Origin: Tritrichomonas musculus
Lineage: Eukaryota; Parabasalia; Tritrichomonadida; Tritrichomonadidae
Assembly (NCBI GenBank): GCA_039105265.1
Contig: JAPFFF010000537.1
Location: 1-20,372 of the forward strand
Length of the DNA stretch: 20,372 bases
Reading direction: 5' to 3'
The notes below the pieces were generated by a model. It was not told where the DNA came from. It searched no databases and saw only the letters and a program-made list of their open reading frames with translations. Positions 1 to 10,087 of the stretch are shown here, in pieces. The translations under genes were made by a program, and so were the position numbers. Each line of letters starts with the position of its first letter. Position 1 is the stretch's first letter.

Positions 1-131
1 ATTTCGAAATTAAGTAAAATCAGTAAAAATTAAAGCTTAATCTCAATTATTCTTAATCTAACATTTCTCACAAATGAACAGAGTTAAATAAAACACAAAT
101 CTCAAACACTTTTGTAAGATAATTATAAACG
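1..131. repeat. Reference monomer (M1), anatomy of the repeat unit
   Basis: This is a class 1 unit with T126. Its composition is 61 A, 41 T, 19 C and 10 G (22% G+C). Visible internal structure: a perfect 10-bp palindrome ATTTCGAAAT at 1-10, containing TTCGAA; a direct repeat AGTAAAA at 13-19 and 22-28; a short hairpin with arms ATTAA 29-33 and TTAAT 37-41 around the loop AGC, overlapping a HindIII site AAGCTT at 33-38; a direct repeat CACAAAT at 69-75 and 94-100; and TCTCA at 41-45, 66-70 and 100-104. CpG occurs at 5-6 and 130-131 in every monomer, at 62-63 only when position 63 is G, and at 36-37 only in class 5. T126 creates TATAAA at 124-129, while the commoner A126 creates an A5 run at 125-129. 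The unit boundary is arbitrary because the true duplication edge is not visible. Confidence 0.9.
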
Positions 132-786
132 ATTTCGAAATTAAGTAAAATCAGTAAAAATTAAAGCTTAATCTCAATTATTCCTATTCAAACGTTTCTC
201 ACAAATGAACAGAGTTAAATAAAACACAAATCTCAAACACTTTTGTAAGATAATTAAAAACGATTTCGAAATTAAGTAAAATCAGTAAAAATTAAAGCTT
301 AATCTCAGTTATTCTTATTCAAACGTTTCTCACAAGTGAACAGAGTTAAATAAAACACAAATCTCAAACACTTTTGTAAGATAATTAAAAACGATTTCGA
401 AATTAAGTAAAATCAGTAAAAATTAAAGCTTAATCTCAGTTATTCTTATTCAAACGTTTCTCACAAATGAACAGAGTTAAATAAAACACAAATCTCAAAC
501 ACTTTTGTAAGATAATTAAAAACGATTTCGAAATTAAGTAAAATCAATAAAAATTAAAGCGCAATATCAATTATTCTTATTCAAACGTTTCTCACAAGTG
601 AACAGAGTTAAATAAAACACAAATCTCAAACACTTTTGTAAGATAATTATAAACGATTTCGAAATTAAGTAAAATCAGTAAAAATTAAAGCTTAATCTCA
701 GTTATTCTTAATCTAACATTTCTCACAAATGAACAGAGTTAAATAAAACACAAATCTCAAACACTTTTGTAAGATAATTAAAAACG
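1..786. repeat. Six-monomer module 1-4-3-3-5-2, copy 1 (M1-M6)
   Basis: Module signature: class 1 with T126; class 4 (C53); class 3 with G74; class 3 with A74; class 5 with A23, G74 and T126; class 2 with A126. It occurs five times in the window and is the most frequent long module. The following monomers differ between copies: here 3 2 7 3 3 follow. Confidence 0.88.
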
Positions 787-1572
787 ATTTCGAAATTAAG
801 TAAAATCAGTAAAAATTAAAGCTTAATCTCAGTTATTCTTATTCAAACGTTTCTCACAAATGAACAGAGTTAAATAAAACACAAATCTCAAACACTTTTG
901 TAAGATAATTAAAAACGATTTCGAAATTAAGTAAAATCAGTAAAAATTAAAGCTTAATCTCAGTTATTCTTAATCTAACATTTCTCACAAATGAACAGAG
1001 TTAAATAAAACACAAATCTCAAACACTTTTGTAAGATAATTAAAAACGATTTCGAAATTAAGTAAAATCAGTAAAAATTAAAGCTTAATCTCAATTATTC
1101 TTATTCTAACATTTCTCACAAATGAACAGAGTTAAATAAAACATAAATCTCAAACACTTTTGTAAGATAATTATAAACGATTTCGAAATTAAGTAAAATC
1201 AGTAAAAATTAAAGCTTAATCTCAGTTATTCTTATTCAAACGTTTCTCACAAATGAACAGAGTTAAATAAAACACAAATCTCAAACACTTTTGTAAGATA
1301 ATTAAAAACGATTTCGAAATTAAGTAAAATCAGTAAAAATTAAAGCTTAATCTCAGTTATTCTTATTCAAACGTTTCTCACAAATGAACAGAGTTAAATA
1401 AAACACAAATCTCAAACACTTTTGTAAGATAATTAAAAACGATTTCGAAATTAAGTAAAATCAGTAAAAATTAAAGCTTAATCTCAATTATTCTTAATCT
1501 AACATTTCTCACAAATGAACAGAGTTAAATAAAACACAAATCTCAAACACTTTTGTAAGATAATTAAAAACG

Positions 1573-1703
1573 ATTTCGAAATTAAGTAAAATCAGTAAAA
1601 ATTAAAGCGCAATATCAATTATTCTTATTCAAACGTTTCTCACAAATGAACAGAGTTAAATAAAACACAAATCTCAAACACTTTTGTAAGATAATTAAAA
1701 ACG
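1573..1703. repeat. Class 5 monomers (GCGC variant); first ordinary example M13
   Basis: Class 5 has G37, C38 and A42, so AAGCTT becomes AAGCGC. The HindIII site is lost, GCGC is gained, the ATTAA/TTAAT hairpin is destroyed and a CpG is added. Fifteen monomers carry it, starting at 525, 1573, 1704, 4193, 4979, 5896, 8254, 9040, 9957, 11660, 12053, 14411, 15590, 18472 and 19389. Two subtypes are visible. A23 with G74 and T126 occurs inside the six-monomer module (525, 4979, 9040, 15590, 19389). G23 occurs elsewhere. The unit at 9957 has G23 with G74, and the one at 1704 is a private derivative. Confidence 0.92.
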
Positions 1704-1834
1704 ATTTCGAAATTAAGTAAAATCAATAAAGATTAAATCGCAATATCAATTATTCTTATTCAAACGTTTCTCACAAGTGAACAGAGTTAAATAAAACACA
1801 AATCTCAAACACTTTTGTAAGATAATTAAAAACG
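1704..1834. repeat. Most diverged monomer, M14 (class 5 derivative)
   Basis: Besides the class 5 changes and A23/G74, this unit alone has G28 and T35, so the 35-38 word reads TCGC instead of GCGC. It has A126, unlike the other A23 units. It sits directly after another class 5 unit (M13). This is the only place where two lie side by side, so HindIII sites are missing from both. Confidence 0.93.
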
Positions 1835-1965
1835 ATTTCGAAATTAAGTAAAATCAGTAAAAATTAAAGCTTAATCTCAGTTATTCTTAATCTAACATTT
1901 CTCACAAATGAACAGAGTTAAATAAAACACAAATCTCAAACACTTTTGTAAGATAATTATAAACG

Positions 1966-2358
1966 ATTTCGAAATTAAGTAAAATCAGTAAAAATTAAAG
2001 CTTAATCTCAGTTATTCTTAATCTAACATTTCTCACAAATGAACAGAGTTAAATAAAACACAAATCTCAAACACTTTTGTAAGATAATTATAAACGATTT
2101 CGAAATTAAGTAAAATCAGTAAAAATTAAAGCTTAATCTCAATTATTCCTATTCAAACGTTTCTCACAAATGAACAGAGTTAAATAAAACACAAATCTCA
2201 AACACTTTTGTAAGATAATTAAAAACGATTTCGAAATTAAGTAAAATCAGTAAAAATTAAAGCTTAATCTCAGTTATTCTTATTCAAACGTTTCTCACAA
2301 GTGAACAGAGTTAAATAAAACACAAATCTCAAACACTTTTGTAAGATAATTAAAAACG
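1966..2358. repeat. Class 4 trimer (T126 unit, class 4, class 3 with G74), M16-M18
   Basis: All nine class 4 monomers of the window sit in the middle of this trimer. Here the first unit is class 2 with T126. The trimer is then followed by a class 2 unit with A74 (M19), a continuation seen nowhere else. Confidence 0.88.
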
Positions 2359-4454
2359 ATTTCGAAATTAAGTAAAATCAGTAAAAATTAAAGCTTAATC
2401 TCAGTTATTCTTAATCTAACATTTCTCACAAATGAACAGAGTTAAATAAAACACAAATCTCAAACACTTTTGTAAGATAATTAAAAACGATTTCGAAATT
2501 AAGTAAAATCAGTAAAAATTAAAGCTTAATCTCAGTTATTCTTATTCAAACGTTTCTCACAAGTGAACAGAGTTAAATAAAACACAAATCTCAAACACTT
2601 TTGTAAGATAATTAAAAACGATTTCGAAATTAAGTAAAATCAGTAAAAATTAAAGCTTAATCTCAGTTATTCTTATTCAAACGTTTCTCACAAGTGAACA
2701 GAGTTAAATAAAACATAAATCTCAAACACTTTTGTAAGATAATTGAAAACGATTTCGAAATTAAGTAAAATCAGTAAAAATTAAAGCTTAATCTCAGTTA
2801 TTCTTATTCAAACGTTTCTCACAAATGAACAGAGTTAAATAAAACACAAATCTCAAACACTTTTGTAAGATAATTAAAAACGATTTCGAAATTAAGTAAA
2901 ATCAGTAAAAATTAAAGCTTAATCTCAGTTATTCTTATTCAAACGTTTCTCACAAATGAACAGAGTTAAATAAAACACAAATCTCAAACACTTTTGTAAG
3001 ATAATTAAAAACGATTTCGAAATTAAGTAAAATCAGTAAAAATTAAAGCTTAATCTCAGTTATTCTTATTCAAACGTTTCTCACAAATGAACAGAGTTAA
3101 ATAAAACACAAATCTCAAACACTTTTGTAAGATAATTAAAAACGATTTCGAAATTAAGTAAAATCAGTAAAAATTAAAGCTTAATCTCAGTTATTCTTAA
3201 TCTAACATTTCTCACAAATGAACAGAGTTAAATAAAACACAAATCTCAAACACTTTTGTAAGATAATTAAAAACGATTTCGAAATTAAGTAAAATCAGTA
3301 AAAATTAAAGCTTAATCTCAGTTATTCTTAATCTAACATTTCTCACAAATGAACAGAGTTAAATAAAACACAAATCTCAAACACTTTTATAAGATAATTA
3401 TAAACGATTTCGAAATTAAGTAAAATCAATAAAAATTAAAGCTTAATCTCAGTTATTCTTAATCTAACATTTCTCACAAATGAACAGAGTTAAATAAAAC
3501 ACAAATCTCAAACACTTTTGTAAGATAATTAAAAACGATTTCGAAATTAAGTAAAATCAGTAAAAATTAAAGCTTAATCTCAGTTATTCTTAATCTAACA
3601 TTTCTCACAAATGAACAGAGTTAAATAAAACACAAATCTCAAACACTTTTGTAAGATAATTAAAAACGATTTCGAAATTAAGTAAAATCAGTAAAAATTA
3701 AAGCTTAATCTCAGTTATTCTTATTCAAACGTTTCTCACAAATGAACAGAGTTAAATAAAACACAAATCTCAAACACTTTTATAAGATAATTAAAAACGA
3801 TTTCGAAATTAAGTAAAATCAGTAAAAATTAAAGCTTAATCTCAGTTATTCTTATTCAAACGTTTCTCACAAATGAACAGAGTTAAATAAAACACAAATC
3901 TCAAACACTTTTGTAAGATAATTAAAAACGATTTCGAAATTAAGTAAAATCAGTAAAAATTAAAGCTTAATCTCAGTTATTCTTATTCAAACGTTTCTCA
4001 CAAATGAACAGAGTTAAATAAAACACAAATCTCAAACACTTTTGTAAGATAATTAAAAACGATTTCGAAATTAAGTAAAATCAGTAAAAATTAAAGCTTA
4101 ATCTCAATTATTCTTATTCAAACGTTTCTCACAAATGAACAGAGTTAAATAAAACACAAATCTCAAACACTTTTGTAAGATAATTAAAAACGATTTCGAA
4201 ATTAAGTAAAATCAGTAAAAATTAAAGCGCAATATCAATTATTCTTATTCAAACGTTTCTCACAAATGAACAGAGTTAAATAAAACACAAATCTCAAACA
4301 CTTTTGTAAGATAATTAAAAACGATTTCGAAATTAAGTAAAATCAGTAAAAATTAAAGCTTAATCTCAATTATTCTTAATCTAACATTTCTCACAAATGA
4401 ACAGAGTTAAATAAAACACAAATCTCAAACACTTTTGTAAGATAATTAAAAACG

Positions 4455-5240
4455 ATTTCGAAATTAAGTAAAATCAGTAAAAATTAAAGCTTAATCTCAA
4501 TTATTCTTAATCTAACATTTCTCACAAATGAACAGAGTTAAATAAAACACAAATCTCAAACACTTTTGTAAGATAATTATAAACGATTTCGAAATTAAGT
4601 AAAATCAGTAAAAATTAAAGCTTAATCTCAATTATTCCTATTCAAACGTTTCTCACAAATGAACAGAGTTAAATAAAACACAAATCTCAAACACTTTTGT
4701 AAGATAATTAAAAACGATTTCGAAATTAAGTAAAATCAGTAAAAATTAAAGCTTAATCTCAGTTATTCTTATTCAAACGTTTCTCACAAGTGAACAGAGT
4801 TAAATAAAACACAAATCTCAAACACTTTTGTAAGATAATTAAAAACGATTTCGAAATTAAGTAAAATCAGTAAAAATTAAAGCTTAATCTCAGTTATTCT
4901 TATTCAAACGTTTCTCACAAATGAACAGAGTTAAATAAAACACAAATCTCAAACACTTTTGTAAGATAATTAAAAACGATTTCGAAATTAAGTAAAATCA
5001 ATAAAAATTAAAGCGCAATATCAATTATTCTTATTCAAACGTTTCTCACAAGTGAACAGAGTTAAATAAAACACAAATCTCAAACACTTTTGTAAGATAA
5101 TTATAAACGATTTCGAAATTAAGTAAAATCAGTAAAAATTAAAGCTTAATCTCAGTTATTCTTAATCTAACATTTCTCACAAATGAACAGAGTTAAATAA
5201 AACACAAATCTCAAACACTTTTGTAAGATAATTAAAAACG
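4455..5240. repeat. Six-monomer module 1-4-3-3-5-2, copy 2 (M35-M40)
   Basis: It matches copy 1 at every variable site I can see. It is preceded by another class 1 unit (M34) and followed by a class 2 unit with A114 (M41). It is the left part of the 17-monomer tract that recurs 31 monomers downstream. Confidence 0.88.
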
Positions 5241-6026
5241 ATTTCGAAATTAAGTAAAATCAGTAAAAATTAAAGCTTAATCTCAGTTATTCTTAATCTA
5301 ACATTTCTCACAAATGAACAGAGTTAAATAAAACACAAATCTCAAACACTTTTATAAGATAATTAAAAACGATTTCGAAATTAAGTAAAATCAGTAAAAA
5401 TTAAAGCTTAATCTCAGTTATTCTTATTCAAACGTTTCTCACAAGTGAACAGAGTTAAATAAAACATAAATCTCAAACACTTTTGTAAGATAATTAAAAA
5501 CGATTTCGAAATTAAGTAAAATCAGTAAAAATTAAAGCTTAATCTCAGTTATTCTTATTCAAACGTTTCTCACAAATGAACAGAGTTAAATAAAACACAA
5601 ATCTCAAACACTTTTGTAAGATAATTAAAAACGATTTCGAAATTAAGTAAAATCAGTAAAAATTAAAGCTTAATCTCAGTTATTCTTATTCAAACGTTTC
5701 TCACAAATGAACAGAGTTAAATAAAACACAAATCTCAAACACTTTTATAAGATAATTAAAAACGATTTCGAAATTAAGTAAAATCAGTAAAAATTAAAGC
5801 TTAATCTCAATTATTCTTAATCTAACATTTCTCACAAATGAACAGAGTTAAATAAAACACAAATCTCAAACACTTTTGTAAGATAATTAAAAACGATTTC
5901 GAAATTAAGTAAAATCAGTAAAAATTAAAGCGCAATATCAATTATTCTTATTCAAACGTTTCTCACAAATGAACAGAGTTAAATAAAACACAAATCTCAA
6001 ACACTTTTGTAAGATAATTAAAAACG

Positions 6027-6419
6027 ATTTCGAAATTAAGTAAAATCAGTAAAAATTAAAGCTTAATCTCAGTTATTCTTAATCTAACATTTCTCACAAA
6101 TGAACAGAGTTAAATAAAACACAAATCTCAAACACTTTTGTAAGATAATTATAAACGATTTCGAAATTAAGTAAAATCAGTAAAAATTAAAGCTTAATCT
6201 CAATTATTCCTATTCAAACGTTTCTCACAAGTGAACAGAGTTAAATAAAACACAAATCTCAAACACTTTTGTAAGATAATTAAAAACGATTTCGAAATTA
6301 AGTAAAATCAGTAAAAATTAAAGCTTAATCTCAGTTATTCTTATTCAAACGTTTCTCACAAGTGAACAGAGTTAAATAAAACACAAATCTCAAACACTTT
6401 TGTAAGATAATTAAAAACG
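6027..6419. repeat. Class 4 trimer, M47-M49
   Basis: The leading unit is class 2 with T126. The class 4 unit has G74, a state shared only with M95. The trimer leads directly into the 2-6-7-3 tetramers. Confidence 0.86.
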
Positions 6420-7467
6420 ATTTCGAAATTAAGTAAAATCAGTAAAAATTAAAGCTTAATCTCAGTTATTCTTAATCTAACATTTCTCACAAGTGAACAG
6501 AGTTAAATAAAACACAAATCTCAAACACTTTTGTAAGATAATTATAAACGATTTCGAAATTAAGTAAAATCAGTAAAAATTAAAGCTTAATCTCAATTAT
6601 TCTTATTCAAACGTTTCTCACAAGTAAACAGAGTTAAATAAAACACAAATCTCAAACACTTTTGTAAGATAATTATAAACGATTTCGAAATTAAGTAAAA
6701 TCAGTAAAAATTAAAGCTTAATCTCAATTATTCTTATTCTAACATTTCTCACAAATGAACAGAGTTAAATAAAACACAAATCTCAAACACTTTTGTAAGA
6801 TAATTAAAAACGATTTCGAAATTAAGTAAAATCAGTAAAAATTAAAGCTTAATCTCAGTTATTCTTATTCAAACGTTTCTCACAAGTGAACAGAGTTAAA
6901 TAAAACACAAATCTCAAACACTTTTGTAAGATAATTAAAAACGATTTCGAAATTAAGTAAAATCAGTAAAAATTAAAGCTTAATCTCAGTTATTCTTAAT
7001 CTAACATTTCTCACAAGTGAACAGAGTTAAATAAAACACAAATCTCAAACACTTTTGTAAGATAATTATAAACGATTTCGAAATTAAGTAAAATCAGTAA
7101 AAATTAAAGCTTAATCTCAATTATTCTTATTCAAACGTTTCTCACAAGTGAACAGAGTTAAATAAAACACAAATCTCAAACACTTTTGTAAGATAATTAT
7201 AAACGATTTCGAAATTAAGTAAAATCAGTAAAAATTAAAGCTTAATCTCAATTATTCTTATTCTAACATTTCTCACAAATGAACAGAGTTAAATAAAACA
7301 CAAATCTCAAACACTTTTGTAAGATAATTAAAAACGATTTCGAAATTAAGTAAAATCAGTAAAAATTAAAGCTTAATCTCAGTTATTCTTATTCAAACGT
7401 TTCTCACAAATGAACAGAGTTAAATAAAACACAAATCTCAAACACTTTTATAAGATAATTAAAAACG
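6420..7467. repeat. Tandem pair of four-monomer units 2-6-7-3 (M50-M57)
   Basis: Two adjacent 524-bp units have order 2 6 7 3. In each the class 2 unit carries G74 and T126, and the class 6 unit carries G74 and T126. The two units differ at three sites: 76 in the class 6 member, and 74 and 114 in the class 3 member. This is the clearest local tandem of a short higher-order unit, and it reappears whole at 12577-13624. Confidence 0.85.
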
Positions 7468-8515
7468 ATTTCGAAATTAAGTAAAATCAGTAAAAATTAA
7501 AGCTTAATCTCAGTTATTCTTATTCAAACGTTTCTCACAAATGAACAGAGTTAAATAAAACACAAATCTCAAACACTTTTGTAAGATAATTAAAAACGAT
7601 TTCGAAATTAAGTAAAATCAGTAAAAATTAAAGCTTAATCTCAGTTATTCTTATTCAAACGTTTCTCACAAATGAACAGAGTTAAATAAAACACAAATCT
7701 CAAACACTTTTGTAAGATAATTATAAACGATTTCGAAATTAAGTAAAATCAGTAAAAATTAAAGCTTAATCTCAGTTATTCTTAATCTAACATTTCTCAC
7801 AAATGAACAGAGTTAAATAAAACACAAATCTCAAACACTTTTGTAAGATAATTAAAAACGATTTCGAAATTAAGTAAAATCAGTAAAAATTAAAGCTTAA
7901 TCTCAGTTATTCTTAATCTAACATTTCTCACAAATGAACAGAGTTAAATAAAACACAAATCTCAAACACTTTTGTAAGATAATTAAAAACGATTTCGAAA
8001 TTAAGTAAAATCAGTAAAAATTAAAGCTTAATCTCAGTTATTCTTATTCAAACGTTTCTCACAAATGAACAGAGTTAAATAAAACACAAATCTCAAACAC
8101 TTTTGTAAGATAATTAAAAACGATTTCGAAATTAAGTAAAATCAGTAAAAATTAAAGCTTAATCTCAATTATTCTTAATCTAACATTTCTCACAAATGAA
8201 CAGAGTTAAATAAAACACAAATCTCAAACACTTTTGTAAGATAATTAAAAACGATTTCGAAATTAAGTAAAATCAGTAAAAATTAAAGCGCAATATCAAT
8301 TATTCTTATTCAAACGTTTCTCACAAATGAACAGAGTTAAATAAAACACAAATCTCAAACACTTTTGTAAGATAATTAAAAACGATTTCGAAATTAAGTA
8401 AAATCAGTAAAAATTAAAGCTTAATCTCAATTATTCTTAATCTAACATTTCTCACAAATGAACAGAGTTAAATAAAACACAAATCTCAAACACTTTTGTA
8501 AGATAATTAAAAACG
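6813..8515. repeat. 13-monomer module 3-2-6-7-3-3-3-2-2-3-1-5-1, copy 1 (M53-M65)
   Basis: It is identical by eye at all variable sites to 12970-14672 and 17031-18733. Marker states include G74 in units 1-3, A114 in unit 5 and T126 in units 2, 3 and 7. It is followed here by one further class 1 unit (T126) and then the six-monomer module. Confidence 0.87.
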
Positions 8516-9301
8516 ATTTCGAAATTAAGTAAAATCAGTAAAAATTAAAGCTTAATCTCAATTATTCTTAATCTAACATTTCTCACAAATGAACAGAGTT
8601 AAATAAAACACAAATCTCAAACACTTTTGTAAGATAATTATAAACGATTTCGAAATTAAGTAAAATCAGTAAAAATTAAAGCTTAATCTCAATTATTCCT
8701 ATTCAAACGTTTCTCACAAATGAACAGAGTTAAATAAAACACAAATCTCAAACACTTTTGTAAGATAATTAAAAACGATTTCGAAATTAAGTAAAATCAG
8801 TAAAAATTAAAGCTTAATCTCAGTTATTCTTATTCAAACGTTTCTCACAAGTGAACAGAGTTAAATAAAACACAAATCTCAAACACTTTTGTAAGATAAT
8901 TAAAAACGATTTCGAAATTAAGTAAAATCAGTAAAAATTAAAGCTTAATCTCAGTTATTCTTATTCAAACGTTTCTCACAAATGAACAGAGTTAAATAAA
9001 ACACAAATCTCAAACACTTTTGTAAGATAATTAAAAACGATTTCGAAATTAAGTAAAATCAATAAAAATTAAAGCGCAATATCAATTATTCTTATTCAAA
9101 CGTTTCTCACAAGTGAACAGAGTTAAATAAAACACAAATCTCAAACACTTTTGTAAGATAATTATAAACGATTTCGAAATTAAGTAAAATCAGTAAAAAT
9201 TAAAGCTTAATCTCAGTTATTCTTAATCTAACATTTCTCACAAATGAACAGAGTTAAATAAAACACAAATCTCAAACACTTTTGTAAGATAATTAAAAAC
9301 G
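8516..9301. repeat. Six-monomer module 1-4-3-3-5-2, copy 3 (M66-M71)
   Basis: It is identical by eye to copies 1 and 2. Like copy 2 it is followed by a class 2 unit carrying A114 (M72), so copies 2 and 3 share extra flanking history that copy 1 lacks. It directly abuts the end of the first 13-monomer module. Confidence 0.88.
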
Positions 9302-10087
9302 ATTTCGAAATTAAGTAAAATCAGTAAAAATTAAAGCTTAATCTCAGTTATTCTTAATCTAACATTTCTCACAAATGAACAGAGTTAAATAAAACACAAA
9401 TCTCAAACACTTTTATAAGATAATTAAAAACGATTTCGAAATTAAGTAAAATCAGTAAAAATTAAAGCTTAATCTCAGTTATTCTTATTCAAACGTTTCT
9501 CACAAATGAACAGAGTTAAATAAAACACAAATCTCAAACACTTTTATAAGATAATTAAAAACGATTTCGAAATTAAGTAAAATCAGTAAAAATTAAAGCT
9601 TAATCTCAGTTATTCTTATTCAAACGTTTCTCACAAATGAACAGAGTTAAATAAAACACAAATCTCAAACACTTTTGTAAGATAATTAAAAACGATTTCG
9701 AAATTAAGTAAAATCAGTAAAAATTAAAGCTTAATCTCAGTTATTCTTATTCAAACGTTTCTCACAAATGAACAGAGTTAAATAAAACACAAATCTCAAA
9801 CACTTTTGTAAGATAATTAAAAACGATTTCGAAATTAAGTAAAATCAGTAAAAATTAAAGCTTAATCTCAATTATTCTTATTCTAACATTTCTCACAAAT
9901 GAACAGAGTTAAATAAAACACAAATCTCAAACACTTTTGTAAGATAATTAAAAACGATTTCGAAATTAAGTAAAATCAGTAAAAATTAAAGCGCAATATC
10001 AATTATTCTTATTCAAACGTTTCTCACAAGTGAACAGAGTTAAATAAAACACAAATCTCAAACACTTTTGTAAGATAATTAAAAACG

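Larger units (their letters stand above)
1..1508. repeat. Left copy of a 1,508-bp direct repeat shared by both window ends
   Basis: M1-M11 and the first 67 bp of M12 have class order 1 4 3 3 5 2 3 2 7 3 3 1. The last 1,508 bp (18865-20372) have the same order and the same sub-variants throughout: T126 in units 1, 5 and 9, A23 in unit 5, G74 in units 3 and 5, and T96 in unit 9. I see no difference between the two copies. The offset is 18,864 bp, exactly 144 monomers. A related tract at 15066-16506 differs from it at one site (A56T in M121). The match may be a recent in-register duplication or, if this window is a whole contig, an end overlap. Confidence 0.88.
1704..4454. repeat. Least homogenised segment, M14-M34
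   Basis: This stretch has no long counterpart elsewhere in the window and holds most of the single-copy variants: G28/T35 in M14; G125 together with T96 in M21 (2621-2751); A114 with T126 in class 2 M26 (3276-3406); and A23 on a class 2 background in M27 (3407-3537). It also has plain runs, with class 3 in M20-M24 and class 2 in M25-M28. It shares only short signatures with the rest, such as the class 4 trimer at 1966. I infer that recent amplification spared it. Confidence 0.7.
4455..6681. repeat. 17-monomer tract M35-M51, recurring 31 monomers downstream
   Basis: The order 1 4 3 3 5 2 2 3 3 3 1 5 2 4 3 2 6 aligns with 8516-10742 at an offset of 4,061 bp. By hand I count eight single-base differences in 2,227 bp: three between M42 and M73 (sites 74, 96, 114), and one each in the pairs M44/M75 (114), M45/M76 (56), M46/M77 (74), M48/M79 (74) and M51/M82 (76). 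The similarity decays to the right, with M52 and M83 belonging to different classes. Confidence 0.82.
5760..8640. repeat. Long near-identical duplication, left copy (2,881 bp)
   Basis: It matches 11917-14797 at an offset of 6,157 bp (47 monomers). The single difference I find is at base 6072 (site 46 of M47; G here, A in the partner). The tract includes rare markers that confirm shared descent: A76 in M51 and M98, the only two occurrences, and G74 in class 4 units M48 and M95, the only two. Its edges are set by sites 114 and 126 of M44 on the left and site 126 of M66 on the right. Confidence 0.86.

Noticed and set aside
1-20. CENP-B box at the TTTCGAAATT motif
   Set aside because: Only the TTCG core fits NTTCGNNNNANNCGGGN. 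The later A and the CGGG block are absent in every monomer.
124-129. TATAAA as a real promoter in T126 monomers
   Set aside because: It arises from a single A/T difference in 77% A+T sequence with no other promoter element nearby. It is recorded only as a motif.
1-131. Monomer built from shorter tandem subrepeats
   Set aside because: AGTAAAA, CACAAAT and TCTCA each recur inside the unit, but at unlike spacings (9, 25, and 25 then 34 bp) and without extended similarity. In such AT-rich DNA this does not show an ancestral subunit.
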